From Campylorhamphus procurvoides (Eukaryota > Chordata > Aves > Passeriformes > Dendrocolaptidae): 64,000 nucleotides of DNA. Position 1 is the stretch's first letter; each line of letters opens with the position of its first letter. The notes beneath the pieces were generated by a model. That model was not told the DNA's origin, did not search any database, and saw nothing but the letters and a program-made list of their open reading frames with translations. Of this stretch, positions 38,396 to 52,080 are shown piece after piece. The position numbers and the translations under genes are program-made. Where the stretch lies: NCBI GenBank assembly GCA_013396655.1, contig WBMV01007804.1, forward strand, positions 563,291-627,290, written 5' to 3'.

Positions 38396-41300
38396 CTAGA
38401 TGAACTCAACATCTTTAAATCTATATAATCCTTATTTCTCATGTCCTTCAGTATGATGTTAAGCTCCTAATGTTGTGGTATGTTGGCAGATGAAGATCAT
38501 ATTCCAGTTTTCAAAGGCAGCATTCATATTTCTTCAGCGTGTGTCATCTTAACACATATTCAGGCTGATTCAGTGGTTAGGCCCTTTTCTCTGCAAACAT
38601 AAACATCAGAGAATTGATTTAGCAAAGAGATGACACTGAAATGCTTTGTCTTGATTTTAGCCTCAAAGCACTTCAGTTAGAATGCTTAGCAACAAAGCAC
38701 ATCTCAGCAATAAAGGGAATGACGTTCCCTAATTTTCATTTGTGAAATTGAAATCTCTGGACAATGAAAAATGGTGTAGGCAATAAAGGAGCCTTCAGCA
38801 AGATTATGATTTTGTCCTTAAGCACAGCAGACCCACAGTAGAAGTATAATGGCAAATATATTGGCTTAATGGCTATTTTTTGTGTGGGATTGCCTGTCTT
38901 GTTAGCTCCAAGATAACATGAATGTTCTCATGATTAAGATTCCCACAGTACCATCTGACTTCAGGCACACTCCTCAGCATGTCCCCCATCAATGTCATAT
39001 CAACTTCTAGGTGAATCAGATCCCCCACAAAGGTTTCCCAGAAACCTTACAGCTGTACTGAAGGTGGTGACTTATGTCTCTAGAGCTCGTCCAATCCCAC
39101 GACCTGGGAATGGGGTATTGTGTGCAGCTGGCATCAAAGGAGCCTCTCTTATCATCAACAACGTGATCAACAGCACAGAGACAGAGCCCTCCTGTAACAC
39201 CACCACTGCTTTTGCCCTGCAAACAGAGGGTGGGAGGAGCTGGGTCTGCTCTGCTCTCTTCAGAGGGTGAGGTCCAGCATTCTGGGGCACAGGGCTGCCT
39301 CCCCACAGGTCCAGCTGGCACATAGGCCAGGGTACCCTCTTGTTCCCACTGAAGGTTCCCCAAGCCTTTGGCTCCTCTTTATCAAGGATACAAACTCTCT
39401 GGGCTTCTCACAGGAACAGCAGTACTTCTGCTTCATGACTATCTCTGGAGTGAGAGCCAAAAGAACTGATTGTTCTGCAAAGCAGAAAGTGTTTGCAGAA
39501 GGACAAAAGGCTACTTTGGATCAAACCTTAGTGACATTGGATTTGTAGCTACTCACCAAGGAAGCCCAGAAATGATGAAGGAGCTGGTGGCATGTTTAGG
39601 GCCACATGGCCTGGAAAACAAAGTCACTTGGTAGAAGAAAATCTAAATCCAGAAATCAGCCTTCCTCATGGGGGACCACAGTGAGGAAACAACTTGCCGT
39701 ATTGCTTCCCACCATCTCTAGCAGTAAGATTGTTGGGACAGAAATCAGCTGTGGGGCCCTGTCCTTGATTAGTCCCTAAATACTAGTCCCTAAATAATAG
39801 CAACAGCAGAAGTTTTTGGTGTACAAAAAGAAATATTTGGGTTTATATCTAGACAAATAGAAATACCTCAGATTTTTTGTTTATTTTTTTCTTGAATTTT
39901 AGAGGATTAAGAAGGACTGTTTTCATGTAATTTTGGAAATAGCAAATCTTATCTGATCTTATCTGGACTGCTGGCAATTGAACATAAACTTGCTGTGCTT
40001 AACATGTAACTTAAGAACTTGAAAAGGGATATAAATGTTTGAAAACTAATGCTAACCTATTACTGAGGTAAAATTGAGTTAAAAATGAACAATTTTCAAG
40101 TCTTACTAGCATCTCAGTCCTTAAAAAGTCTTTCAGATTAATAGAACTTCAATTGCAGTATGAAATAAAATGCACAGGAATTTGCCTCTACAATAAGAAA
40201 AGTAATTTTTAACTTTTAAAAGGAAATACCAAGACCTAGAAATGATGCCACAAAGAAATTATGTTATCTTTGATAGCAAGAGCAAGACAAGAGAAGACCC
40301 TTGGTATAAGTTAGAAGGATGATTAAATTAAGCAAAAGAAGTGGAACATGAGAGATATCGAGGCCCTTTTCCTGCTATGCACCCTACTCTGACACAAAAT
40401 TCCCACACACAACTTGCAAGAACTAATTCCTTGCTGCTAAAGAGTTACTATCTTTACAGCAACTAAAATTTTATTTCACCTGTTTGCCATGGACTGTGAC
40501 CTTAGTTCTTTCATTACTATCTCTTATGCCTCTCTGCATTAGTGATAATCACCCCCCCTCCCATGAAAAATGAACCCTGTCTTCTTAGGGTCACAAAGCA
40601 GAAGACAAAGCGATACCCCATGCTCTTTGTCTCAGACTGGGTCATATATTTTTTGATTCCTTGAGACTTATACTGCTCAAATACCTCATCAATACATAAG
40701 AAATAAAAACAAGAAAGTGGTCACGATAGGCCAAAACCAGAACTCCAAGTACAAATTCCTCCAGATTATTCCGACTCCAGCCCCTGAATCATAACCCAGA
40801 TTCATGGGTTTGGCCCCAGCCCCTATGCAAACAGTGCAGAGGCCCCTCTTCCAGTGAGGTTCAGCTGTTGCCAGAATCTTTAAGGAACAGTCTGTCACTT
40901 TCCTGAGACCAAGATGAGTGATGAAACTTTCACAAAGGAGCAGCTGACCCACATTGCTCAAGAGGAGCACTGTCCCAGAAGATGAGCATAAGAACAGCAC
41001 TCCACTTCAGATGAGAAATTTCAACAAGAAGTTTGCCAAGTTCTTTGACTCACACAAATCAGAATCTGTCCCTGGCCCCAACTTGGCCATCAACCCACAT
41101 TCTGACATATGTCTAATTCAGACCTCAGTGCTGCCCACTGGGTCTACCTTTATGCAACATGTTTCTGCTTAAGACTATGGGAACACAACTTGTGCTATTT
41201 ATTTCTCTTGTACATAAGGTAACAAAAAACAAGGATGGGAAGAAGAGTCAGAAATGTGTTCTAGCTATAAATAGAATTCCTTAATTGCTTAGCCTGCTTC

Positions 41301-44300
41301 AATTAGTCCATTGCACAATTACAGTTGTCAGTTCTTCACTCCAAAGATTCCTGCTTAGCTTCTAATCCAGAACTATGATTTAAACAACGCAGCATTAAGA
41401 ATTTCCGTGTGCAGCAAAACACAACCAATTATAATCAACACTGGCAAATTCTAATTTGGCATTAGACATAATTAACTACATGAGAAATTACCCCTATAAT
41501 AATATTCCACAGGAAGCAATGGCAACTTCAGTAACTCCTGTTCACTATTAGGTGTATTCACAAAGTTCCTGTTGGCTCAATGATTAAGCACCTGACACAG
41601 AGGTCAAAAGCCCAGCACCCAGATCACAAAGGCCTATGATTTTTGGGTAGCCCACGTATCTGTGGTACGAAGTTCTTGAAAGTGAAAGACTTCTATCATC
41701 TCCTACTGCCACAGAGCATAAGAGGATTCAGGAACAGGAGCCAAATCCTAGGGGCAGACTGAAGAGAGCTTATGGCACAAAATAGAGCTTTCATTCTGGA
41801 CTCCTAAGTGCCTGATACAGGAGAGAAGGATTAATTCAAGTATGCCCTTGAAGTTTTGACAGTCTTTCAGCTTAACATCAGGAATTGAATTTCCTCTTGT
41901 TTTGAAAATCCTTGTCCAGTTTTAAGGGCATCTTCTGTCTTGCTTTACGTCTGACAGAATGGTTGAATCTTGGGTGTCTGCCTGAGGACAGGGTCACTCA
42001 AAGGTATCTTGTTAGAGCAGCTCAATCAATGACAGCTTCTCAGCCCAGCCTGGTAAATGATGAAAGTGATTTTGTGGAGCAAACAGTGTCTTCTGTATCC
42101 AGGTCTTCTCTCTGTTGCAATCTTAACTATCCTTGCTGTATCAGCTGGGGGTCAGAGGTCTTATTTTATTTGAAAAATGTAACATGAAATGGGAACTGTT
42201 CAATCAGATTGCTAAACTTTGAAAACCGAGATAATCCGAATCAAAGCTAGTGGATACTTTTGTAGTTTTTGGGTCAGTCTGGGCAAAACCAGAACAAGAT
42301 GAAGGATTGCATTAGACCAGGCAACAAAGAGGGAAGGAGAAGGGATGGAAGGGGCAGTAGTGAAACCTGATATGCCAAATTTCACAATCATAATTGTTTC
42401 AAACAGTTGAGTGTGACAGAGAAAATCAGTCCCATGTGGGAAGTCTGGTGACAGTGACTTGCCATGACACAGAAAAAACATTGTGAACTACATCAAATAC
42501 ATTGTAGTTCTTGGCATCCTCCAATTTTGCATAGCATTGATAATAGTATTTCTTCAAGCTTGCATTTTATATCTTGAAAAACATTATCAGAAACCTTCAG
42601 GATGAAATTCTGGCCTCAGTGAGGTTAATTAAAGTTTAGCCATTCTGTTTAAGAGAGCCAGAGTTCATATTTATAATCTTCTCATTTTCTGTTATCGTGC
42701 ATTCTTTTTCAAACTTTCCTTTTTCCATTTAGAAAGTGCTCTTAGGATAACAAAGCAAACATCCAGTGGATATAGAAACCTGACAAGGAACGAGCCTCTT
42801 GTGCTAAAAGTAATCCAGACCACTAAATTTTTCATTAATTAGTATTTCTCAGAAAGTTACTGATTAGCCTCCAACACTTCAGTCTGAAACAGCCCAATAA
42901 CTACAAAAACAAGTTTTCACATTTTTAAAAGCTAATGGCTCGCAGCTTCTAGCATTTACATAGGCCAAGATGACCAGAAATAAACTGCACAAAAAAAATG
43001 AGCCAGGAAAGCAAAGGCCAGTTGCATGAGGAACCGCTTCAGAAACCACAAATGAGTAAAAATAAGATAAAAATTAAACTGCTGTAAAGCTGTGCCCATC
43101 ACTTCCTGATGAAGGACTGGTTTTTTTTTTCTAGCAGTACTAATTCTTCTAAGGTTAAAATACTGTTAGATAGTACCATACATATATGTGCTTATGATAT
43201 TTTCAGTGTTGCTACTGGAGATAAAAGAATTCTATGATCCAAAAAGCATTTTGGAGTCAGGATAATTCACTGGTAAGGAGACATACATTTCTGTAAGAAC
43301 AAATGTAGTGAAACAAAGCAATGATAGAAGTTGTAAAAAGACCATGTGACATAATATTACTCCTATAAAATGGATTCTCTACATTAATTTTACTCACAAT
43401 ATTATTATTTGACTTCAGGGCTGTGTTAAAAAATGCTTCACAAACCTACTCATTTTTTGGTCCAAATGTAAGGCCCCTTTCCCTGATCTTGCCTTCATTA
43501 ATAAATACACAGCAACATGCATATTTAAAATAACAAATTAACAGGACACTTCACTGCACACACTTACATCCCTGGGGAGAAGATGAGAGTACAAACAACG
43601 TGTGACAGATGTTAATCACATAGCTTAATGCACTATTGAAAGTGGGTCAGCAATAGCAATGAAGAGCACCCCATTGGAACCATAAAAGGATGGAATAGAA
43701 TTAGAATAAATTATAAAGACCTATAATACAATTGAAATGTAATTCATTTGGTTTGTTTCTGTTATATGAGAAAGTTGGTTCTGCATGTGGGTTTTTGGTG
43801 GGAGGTATCCTCTCTTCTCTGGAGTGTTAGTGTCAGAAGCAATATTTTACTTTGGACATGGCAATTAACTAGTCTTATTACACATGGAGATATGGTTAAA
43901 ATCAATTGGAGAGGGAAAGAAAATATGGGATTAATTGCATTTTTCAAAGAAATGCCCTTTGTATGGTCATTTGCCTAAAGATATAGTTCAAAACCAGGCA
44001 GTAGGTTTTCACAGGATAAAGAAGACCTTTACAAAGATACATCCAACTTTTTGTAGTGATGATTTACATTTAGCTTGCTTCTCACTGAATCAGGATTCGA
44101 GACAGGAGTTCATTCTTGCTCACTACAAAAAGCCTCACAAACAGCACTAAAACCATTTGCTACGGTATTAACAATGGTGGATGGTAGGGAGGGTTGAAAG
44201 GATGATGTTTTAACATCAAGTAATTTCTGTCAAAGTAGCATTGTAGGCAGCACATTCTATGCTTGCTAATCTCTTCTTTACCATGGCAGGTACATCTTTT

Positions 44301-45307
44301 CAGATAACTGTGACTTTTGCTCAGTTGATTCACTAGAATTTTAATTTCAGTTAGCAGCCTTGTGTCAGGAACACATTTTGTGTTGCCTTTTCGCACTGAA
44401 GATAACATTCAAGATGCCTGTAAAGGAATGGATAATACATTTTCTTTCAACTATTTGCATTGCCTCCTAAAAATGAGTTTCCTGAGCAAGAACTGCTTCT
44501 ATGCATTAAACTAATGCTTAGAATAACATAACTATGATTTTGACTGGGACCTCAGACAATTGTAACAGAAATAAGAAACAACCATAATAAGTCCTTTGGA
44601 AGATGCCTCCCTTTTGGATTCTGTCCTAGGGGGAAAGGACTGTGCAATTAGGATGACATTTTATGCTACATTTCTGTAGAAAGGGGGAAAAAATGTAATA
44701 TTGACAGATGCATTGGTCTCCTAAACTAATTTTGAACTGACTGCAATTTCTCACCGTGTGTACAGCAACATTGCAAGATACTGTAAATTCATATGAAATT
44801 TGACCCAAAACCACCTGCAGTAGTACCAAGGTTCTTTAAACAATTAGGAATTTAAAAAAATAATCACACCAATCATGCTTAATTGCAATGTGATAGTGAA
44901 GCTAAACAATTCAATAAAAAAGTTTTAAAAGATGAGTGCATAACATAGGAAATTAGGACTGCATTTCCTCATTTTAGACATTCTTTTATTTGCACAGTCA
45001 ATTGACTGGAGACTTATAAACAAATGATTCTTCCATCATATAGTGTCTCTTTCCTTTGTATACAAACTTCTGTGACTGAAGCACAAGATAAAGAATGTAG
45101 ATGATAGTAGAGCTTATTCTATTGCTGATTCCTGTTTCAGTGAGAAGCACAACCATCTGCAATCACCTGCATAAATCCTTTTCCCCACACTAATTTCTGC
45201 AGCAATAGGCTGTGTGCTGTTGTTTTTCTTCATACACTGAAAGTACCATAATTTAGGAAGAGTCTGACACCCATATTGAAAATATCATCAACATAAAATT
45301 GAGAGGA
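38396..45307. other. Unique DNA with patches of higher GC
   Basis: 38960-39480 and 40720-41180 are GC-richer than their surroundings and hold overlapping ORFs of 66-115 codons on both strands, none recognised. A 14-bp tandem duplication is present at 39771-39798. The remainder is AT-rich unique sequence, with a run of ten T at 43121-43130. Confidence 0.5.
39771..39798. repeat. 14-bp tandem duplication
   Basis: AGTCCCTAAATACT is followed at once by AGTCCCTAAATAAT: two units with one mismatch. Confidence 0.85.
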
Positions 45308-45505
45308 TCAATGCACCATAGAATAATATAAGGCCAAGGGACCTATGGAAGCCATCTGGCCCAACATTCTGCTCAAAACACAGTTGATGTCACAGTTTAG
45401 ACTGCTCCACTTTGTCCACATCTCTTTTACAAGGATGGGTTCTAAGCAGGACCCAGTGCCTTGGACATAGGTGCACAACCTCCAAATTGAGGGCTGTAAG
45501 TGTTT
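45308..45505 (-). repeat. Old CR1 3' end
   Basis: On the plus strand the block begins with ACCATAGAATAATATAAGG, a decayed antisense copy of the CR1 terminal octamer (CATAGAAT). GGGACCTATGGAAGCCATCT and GCCCAACATTCTGCTCAAAA follow, matching the antisense CR1 3' UTR order 'gggacctctggaggtcatct', 'ccaacctcctgctcaaa'. Homology fades after about 45450. The orientation is therefore minus and the copy is old and 5'-truncated. Confidence 0.62.
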
Positions 45506-45695
45506 CCCAACATAAGATCCAAGCAATTTTCTTAAGACTTTAAATCTGACGACATTTATACCATGGTTTAGTTCAGCACAAGACTAAAATGCATTTAAGT
45601 ACGGTTGTCCACAAGTGCCTATTCAGCCTTGTCTAGAAATACTTCAAAAATACATCCATCAGGACATCTGGGCACAGCTCCCTGTCTTCCCACAG

Positions 45696-45924
45696 GAAAA
45701 GGTCTCCAAGGGGATGAGACAACTCAGGGATTTGATCGCTGAATTGTTTGCACAGTTCAACATTTTTAGTCTCTGCGATGCAATGCTGCACACACCGTGT
45801 GGAAGGCAGATCAGAGGAGATGAGGAGGTAAAGAGCAAGCGCTACCCACAGGCACTTTGGGGCAGCAACTGGTGCTTCCCTCTGCCATATCGGAATGGCC
45901 AGCCCTCCAAAAGCAGGGAATATG
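45696..45924 (+). other. Candidate unrecognised exon (229 bp)
   Basis: A good acceptor (CTCCCTGTCTTCCCACAG, ending at 45695) precedes 229 bp open in one frame and a near-ideal donor, ATG followed by GTAAGTAAGG, at 45925. The acceptor is phase 0 and the donor phase 1. The peptide would have about 76 residues, with an amphipathic-looking start (MRQLRDLIAELFAQF) and four cysteines. It matches no family I recognise. The open frame continues upstream of the acceptor and the minus strand is open too, so composition alone could explain it. A second donor-like site (AGGTAAAG) lies inside at about 45828. No function is assigned. Confidence 0.24.
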
Positions 45925-46029
45925 GTAAGTAAGGAACAGGAAACAGCACTGCTTGTGTTGGCCATGCAGCAAGCAAGTCTGTGTTTTGCTGGAATGGGTT
46001 TGAAAGATTGAGCAATGAAAGAAGGTTAT

Positions 46030-46044
46030 GGGGGTGGGGGGTGG
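46030..46044 (+). repeat. G-rich run
   Basis: G5-T-G6-T-GG on the plus strand. The same architecture (G6-T-G6-T-GG) is found at 62363-62378. Confidence 0.8.
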
Positions 46045-49000
46045 AAGAGAATAAAAGTACTGGTTCATCTTGTAAAATTACCAGTTGTTTTAGACAACTT
46101 TTCACTACCAGGGCAGCTGCTGGTTGCCCCCAGTGTAATCATGGTGAGGGTGATTTCAGTTTTAAGCCTGAAAAACATGATGGGATCTCTCACACAGGGG
46201 AGAACAAAGGGGCTCTGCCATAAAGGCACTTGGTCTGCTAGAAGAGCTCCTGAAGGAGGGTGACCTGCCAAAAAAAGTCTGAGTTTGTTTGTTGTACCAA
46301 AAAAAGCATTTAAGGATGCCCTGTACATTCAGTACTTTTTGCTTCGTGGTTTAAAATTATAACTAATTTGAATAAATGCATTATGACAGATAGGGAAGAT
46401 GAAGAAAACTTAATTTTGAGACTAATTCCCTGAGCTCTCCTGCCACTACATGGTTAAGTATTCACTACATAGCAGTTTATATAATTTAAATCTTTGGTGT
46501 ATTTTATTGTGTATCAAAGTTTTGGTGTAGATTGAAACTACTCATATTAGTCTTGGTAACTCTTGAGAAAAATGTCAAAACAAAATGTGCTGGAATTCAA
46601 GAGGGATTATAAATACACAGAGGGATAAGATAGGAACTAGCTTAAGCTTTAACTATGATATGTCAAAAGTTATTTTCTAGTGGGTTTGAAATATGCTACT
46701 TCTCAATGTTTTCTAGTCCAGGACCGAGAGAAGAAAAATGTTAGAGCATAGGAACAGCTCAGGTTGTTTAATTGCAGTACTCTACAGGGCCCATAAAGGG
46801 AGAGAGTGTATCCACTACCAAAAAGCCTGAATCCAAAACCACGTGCCTACAGGCCAAACTCTGGAGGGCAGGTATGAAATTTAAAACAAAATTTGTATCC
46901 AAGCAAAGCACTGATACTATGAGTTTCAAGGAGAAGGATTTTTAATGTTTCAGGTGCAAAGTCCCTCATCCACCAGTATCAGTGGATGCAAGATGTCAAG
47001 TGCCAGTCTTAGAAGTGGTGGGTTATTAAATTACTATAGTTCAAAACTTCAAATATTGTTTGCCTCTTGAGGTTGTATCAGAAGGTGCTTAGAATGTTTG
47101 GGCTGGCACTCACTTTTTCTGCTTATGTTCACACACCCACATGAATCCCAGACAGAACACAGCTCCAATGAAACTTCACTAAATAAAACCCCTGAAAAGG
47201 TAGTCCCTGGCTCCAACACTTCGAGTTAGTGTTACAAGAGAGGCTGAACCATGTCTGTCTTGCAATAAAGCACATTTTCATTACTTTAACAGGGTAATCT
47301 CGTAAATCGCCTTCTTTAAAAAGACATTCAAAAGAAAACCCCTGTGGGAGACTAATTGTGATTATAAGCACACTAGATGAGCAATTTGGGAGAAGGAGAT
47401 CTAATAGAGAGAGAAACATTCCAAGAGACAGTATTAGCCTCAATTCCCACCAAAATTAATTGCAAACAAAGAATTGCCCAGGAAGAAATAACTTCTATTT
47501 CACTCAGTGCTAGAGAAGCAATTTAGGGTGAACCATGTCGTTCTAGGAGACAATGAATATTCTTACTGATTCAAATATTTCAATTTATAAAGATACAATC
47601 CTCTATCCTTTTCACTTTGCATTCTTATGAGTGGTGTTGATAGAGCTCTTCAGTAAATGGATTTCTGTCAACAGTCTCAAGCGTTCAAGAAAAATGCTCA
47701 GAAATAACATTAGAGTTTGGAGAGAGAAACATGACTGTGAGACTTCAACATGGAAATAAGCTGGAAAACAATCTCCAAACAATATGTCTGAGGTGACAGC
47801 AGGGGATTTATTCATAGGTCTTGACTCTCTGTTTGCAACAAGAAATCATGGTGGGAGGGAATTGATGAAGTAGGGAGCAAACTGCGCTGGGAATCATGAA
47901 CTTGGTTGTAAAAACACGTCGTGGTTATGCTTGAGCAAATTGAAATCTCTTGTGTTCTCAAAACAGCAAATTTTTTGGAAACAGTGAAAACATGTTTTCA
48001 TTGAACTTGCCAATTCATAAGAACCCATGTGAACCAGTATCTCATTTTACATATCAACAGGCAACATTTCTACCATATCTTAAGCATTTCCTTTTTGCCT
48101 CCAAATATCATGCAAATTTACCTACCACCTAATAAAGAACATCCCTTTGAGCCACCTTTCTTAGCTGTTGTGAGCAATTCCCCTGCCATTCTCTCATCAT
48201 ATGATCTACTTGTTCTTAAAATTATTGTTCAATTCCTCCTCAAAAAAGAAAAGATCAAGAGAATTGTCAGAAGCTCAAGTATATAAAACTACTTTTACTT
48301 TAAACAAACTATGTTCAGTACTGAAAATGTAAATACTTGGTACAGAAGAGTCGTCAGTAGTGCCCATACATTAATGGTGATCCCAAGTTTTCTAAAGAAG
48401 GAACCATTAAAAAAAATAATACACTTTATAAATACATTTTCAAGTTAAAAGAAAAAAAAATCAAAATATGTGGCTGGAATGCCATGACATCAGTGAATGC
48501 AATACAAACTTACCTAGACAGATAAATGAAGGCACTAGTCCAGTTTTATGAAAGCATCCAAGTTGGCCATCTAACATGTCATAAGGCACCAGGATTTTGC
48601 AAAGAAATTCAGCACAGGAATTCTCAATCATTCTGCCTGTTTGTCCAACATTAAAGAAACAAGAGATCACCTGTATTCTGAGGTTTTCCAGTTCCCAGTG
48701 CCATAAAATGAAACTTCCACAAGTTTTCTTCCTAAATCAAAACACCATGGAAACACAGAGAAGCATTTAGGAAAAACAGACAATTGTACCAACCATCAGA
48801 CTTATGATCAACACCAACCATGCTATCTTGATCTTGTTTTCTCAAAAAATATGATTAACTATTTTACTCTTCCTCCCCTATACGTTATGAGGACAAAAAC
48901 TCCCCTACAGAATCCAAAGCACTTCACAATATATCGCTTAGTAGTTGTAAAATCCACTTAGGAGTCCAAATTCTCCTAACCTCACTTATGTGACAATACT

Positions 49001-49155
49001 CAGAGGTTCCTGTAGGACTGTGAAAGTAATTGCAAATTGAATATGCTCTGAAGCCATAGCATGCTCTTAGCTCTACATAAAATTATTTGTTGACCAGTTT
49101 TCTGTACTGTAGGTATTCTTCACTTACAACGTGTGTTAATTCATAAAAAGCCCTT

Positions 49156-49182
49156 AGTTCAAGTCACTGAGTTCAAGTCACT
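49156..49182. repeat. 14-bp tandem duplication
   Basis: AGTTCAAGTCACTG repeated nearly twice in direct succession (the second unit lacks its last base match). Confidence 0.85.
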
Positions 49183-52080
49183 ACTCTGCAAAAATACACA
49201 GTGTACTCAAAGGAGAAGCCATTCAAAAGATCTCAAGTTTGCATGGCCTTATCTCCATTTAATTCCCCACCTGCCCTTTCCAGGAAGGAAACAGTAATGT
49301 CATGTCCTGAAACTGCACAGTGGTGAAACATCTGTAAGTCTGTAAATCCTGAAAAGTGTATTCCCTGTCAAAGGATGTGTGGAACCAGCTGGAGAGCATG
49401 GACTTGACTGTGATACCCTGAAATTTCTCTTGAATCCCAACCTGCAGAGTACAGTCCTTATTTAATTTCCATATCTGTGTCCAGCTTTTGCTTATGTGGA
49501 AATTTGCCTCATTTTGCTCTTTTTTAAAAGGTATGGAATACAGACCTGGGCTCGTCAGAAAGCAGAAGAGCTACTAGTGAAATATGGAGAAGGCTTATCA
49601 GAGAAAATAATGCTTTATTTGGCCTTACATTTTTAATGAACTCAATAAGGAAAAATTACACAATACCAGTTTAAACTGTACGGTTTGGCCAACTCTGCTG
49701 CTGACCTTTTATCTTTTCTTCTGTGGGGACTGACCATCTCCATGGAGAAACTGAGTGACAGAGATAAGAATCACATAACTGAAAGGCAAATGTCTGGACT
49801 TTGGCCCCTATTTGTTTTATTTTGATATAGTTATGGCATAACTGCTTGCAAGTATCTTTTCAGTTCTCACAGCTCTAAGATTTATATCTTTATATAGCCT
49901 AGTTAGCTAGCATTCATGAGATACATAATGCTCATAAAACTGATAACGATAAGAACAAAAAAATTCTGGGAGGCAAAGATGATTTGAAGACACTATCTGA
50001 TACTATTGATTAATATCTCTGTGTTGGTACACTATCATTCAAGAAATATTCAAATTTTGCACAGTCAGGAAATGCCAGGTTTATTTTCAAAGTAATAACA
50101 GCTTCTAAGGGGATCCAAAGTTCTGATCTCTCACAACTCACAAGTGAGTTCAATGACATGAATCCCAAGTGGAGAGCAGTGATGCTGAGCACAGTGTACT
50201 TCCCCTCCTTTCCAGATACAAGATATTTGCTGCCCTTTATCCTCTCTACCTGCTGATATGAAAAGCACTGGTTGCTTTTCAGTTCATGCAGAAGTACTGA
50301 CTCTTCCATTGGATGTTAGACAGAGTCTGTGCACCTTGGACTTTCTTGGAAGAGCTGGATGTCTGAGGCTTTTTGAGCAAATCCCTCTGTGGATTTGTGT
50401 TTGAGTGTCTAAGAAACTGTTCTGAAGATAAGACTGCAAATAAACAACTTGAATCTTTTGGCACCAGCAATGGCAATTTCTGTTTAATATGGCCTTTTGA
50501 AGATGAGCGTTTCTCCATGTTGGGCTTTGGATCAAATCCTGTAACTATTATATGTAAAGTAAAACCATTAAACCTGTTATTTTAGACTAATGGTAGAAGA
50601 TTCCAGCTTTTGCCTATGTCCATTTATGACGCAATTTATCAAGGTGAAAGCCATCAAGGGTGAAATTAATTTTAGAAAAAGTCTAATAAAGTTACAACCA
50701 CATGTTTAGCCAAGCTCAGATACCCTAATGGCAATAGCATAAAACAAAAATGCTCTCTGATTGAAAAGCTCTGCTATAATTTTAAGAACACCAGAGTAGG
50801 GAAATCTGAGATGCAGCTCCCACAGCTGCAGGAACTCAGTTATATTACACACGTGACAGGGGAGCACAACTCCCACTTAAGCCAACTGCACTACATTTTC
50901 CATCTCTGTCTGTGATAGGTCAGATTCTTGACTGATATAAATCAACCAGTTCCATTAAAGCCAGTGACAAGCTGGACTGATTTATGCCAGTTGAATGCTT
51001 GGTCTGACCTCTTTCCTGTCCTGCAGCAATTGCATGACCAACTTGTAATGACTCTTGGAAACCAGTTGCCTTTGTGCCTTCAGCTGCTGGGCACACTGCA
51101 GTCATGGGGTGAATTGTTCCTCTGCCCCTGGAGGTAGTGGGGCAACATGTGTTCTTGAAAGGGAAATAGAGATAATTTGTAGCCCAAGTCTCTCTCACAC
51201 TCAAGAGAAGTGGCGGTGGTAGAGGCCATGCTATGGCTCTCTGAAGCTGGAGAAATAAACATGATTAGAAACCCTCTACCTGATACTCAAAATTTAGGTG
51301 ACTACCTCCAGGCTGTACATGCATTCTGTAACCCTGCCTACATTCCTACTAGCACTTTGTAAGGGAAAATAAAGATAACCCAGACTTGTTGGCTTTTAGT
51401 TGGTAAACTTGATAGGATAGGAGCTCCTAATCAAAGAGCAAAGGCACTAGAAGACTAAGTAAACAAACATATGATATACCAACTCTCTCCAAAAGTCTAT
51501 TTTCTGGTATTCGGATAAACAAATGGCTGCAAGAAAAGTGAAGCCATCTTTGCCTTTTACAGTTTGCAGCTCCATAAATAGAGTGCAGAGCCATTTGTAA
51601 TGCACAAGCTGTTTTGGGCAATAAATCATTAATTGACAAAGTAAACAGTATTATTATAAGAATGCTGGAAATGTTTTTGTTCATGTTCAGCATCCTTTGG
51701 GAACTTCTTGTACTTTACTTAAGATTGCATCTCAGCAGGATTTTTCCCCCTCCTTAAAAAAAAAAATGGAAAAACCCAGTCATTTATTTTGAAAGCCACA
51801 AACACTTTATAACTTAGCTACCATAAAGGAGAATTCTGTCCCTTTCCCTTCTTCCCCATTTCTTTTATGTGAGGAGCAAACAGCAGTATTAGAATCAAAA
51901 TTGTGACCATAATTAATTACATCTGCCTCGCCATGAGTCATTGCCATTTGGATGGTTTGATGGGATCTATCATCTACTGACATCATACAGGATGAAGGTG
52001 ATGCTGAGGGGATTGCACTGTAAATGTGAACACCCAAGATAGATAATGTGCCACTGACTACACTTTCAAGGGAGCCATTT

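Larger units (their letters stand above)
45925..52080. other. Unique AT-rich DNA, no gene recognised
   Basis: Contains the G-rich run at 46030-46044 and a 14-bp tandem duplication at 49156-49182. ORFs here are under 105 codons with no recognised domain. No interspersed repeat is identified. Confidence 0.5.

Noticed and set aside
39000..39480. Overlapping 92-115-codon frames on both strands in a GC-richer patch
   Set aside because: Long frames on both strands at once follow from base composition (fewer stop codons). No protein family is recognised and no coherent splice signals flank them.
40915..41175. Possible processed pseudogene (frame containing FTKEQLTHIAQE and FNKKFAKFFDSH)
   Set aside because: Reads protein-like over two frames but I cannot match it to any parent gene, and no poly(A) tail or target duplication is visible.
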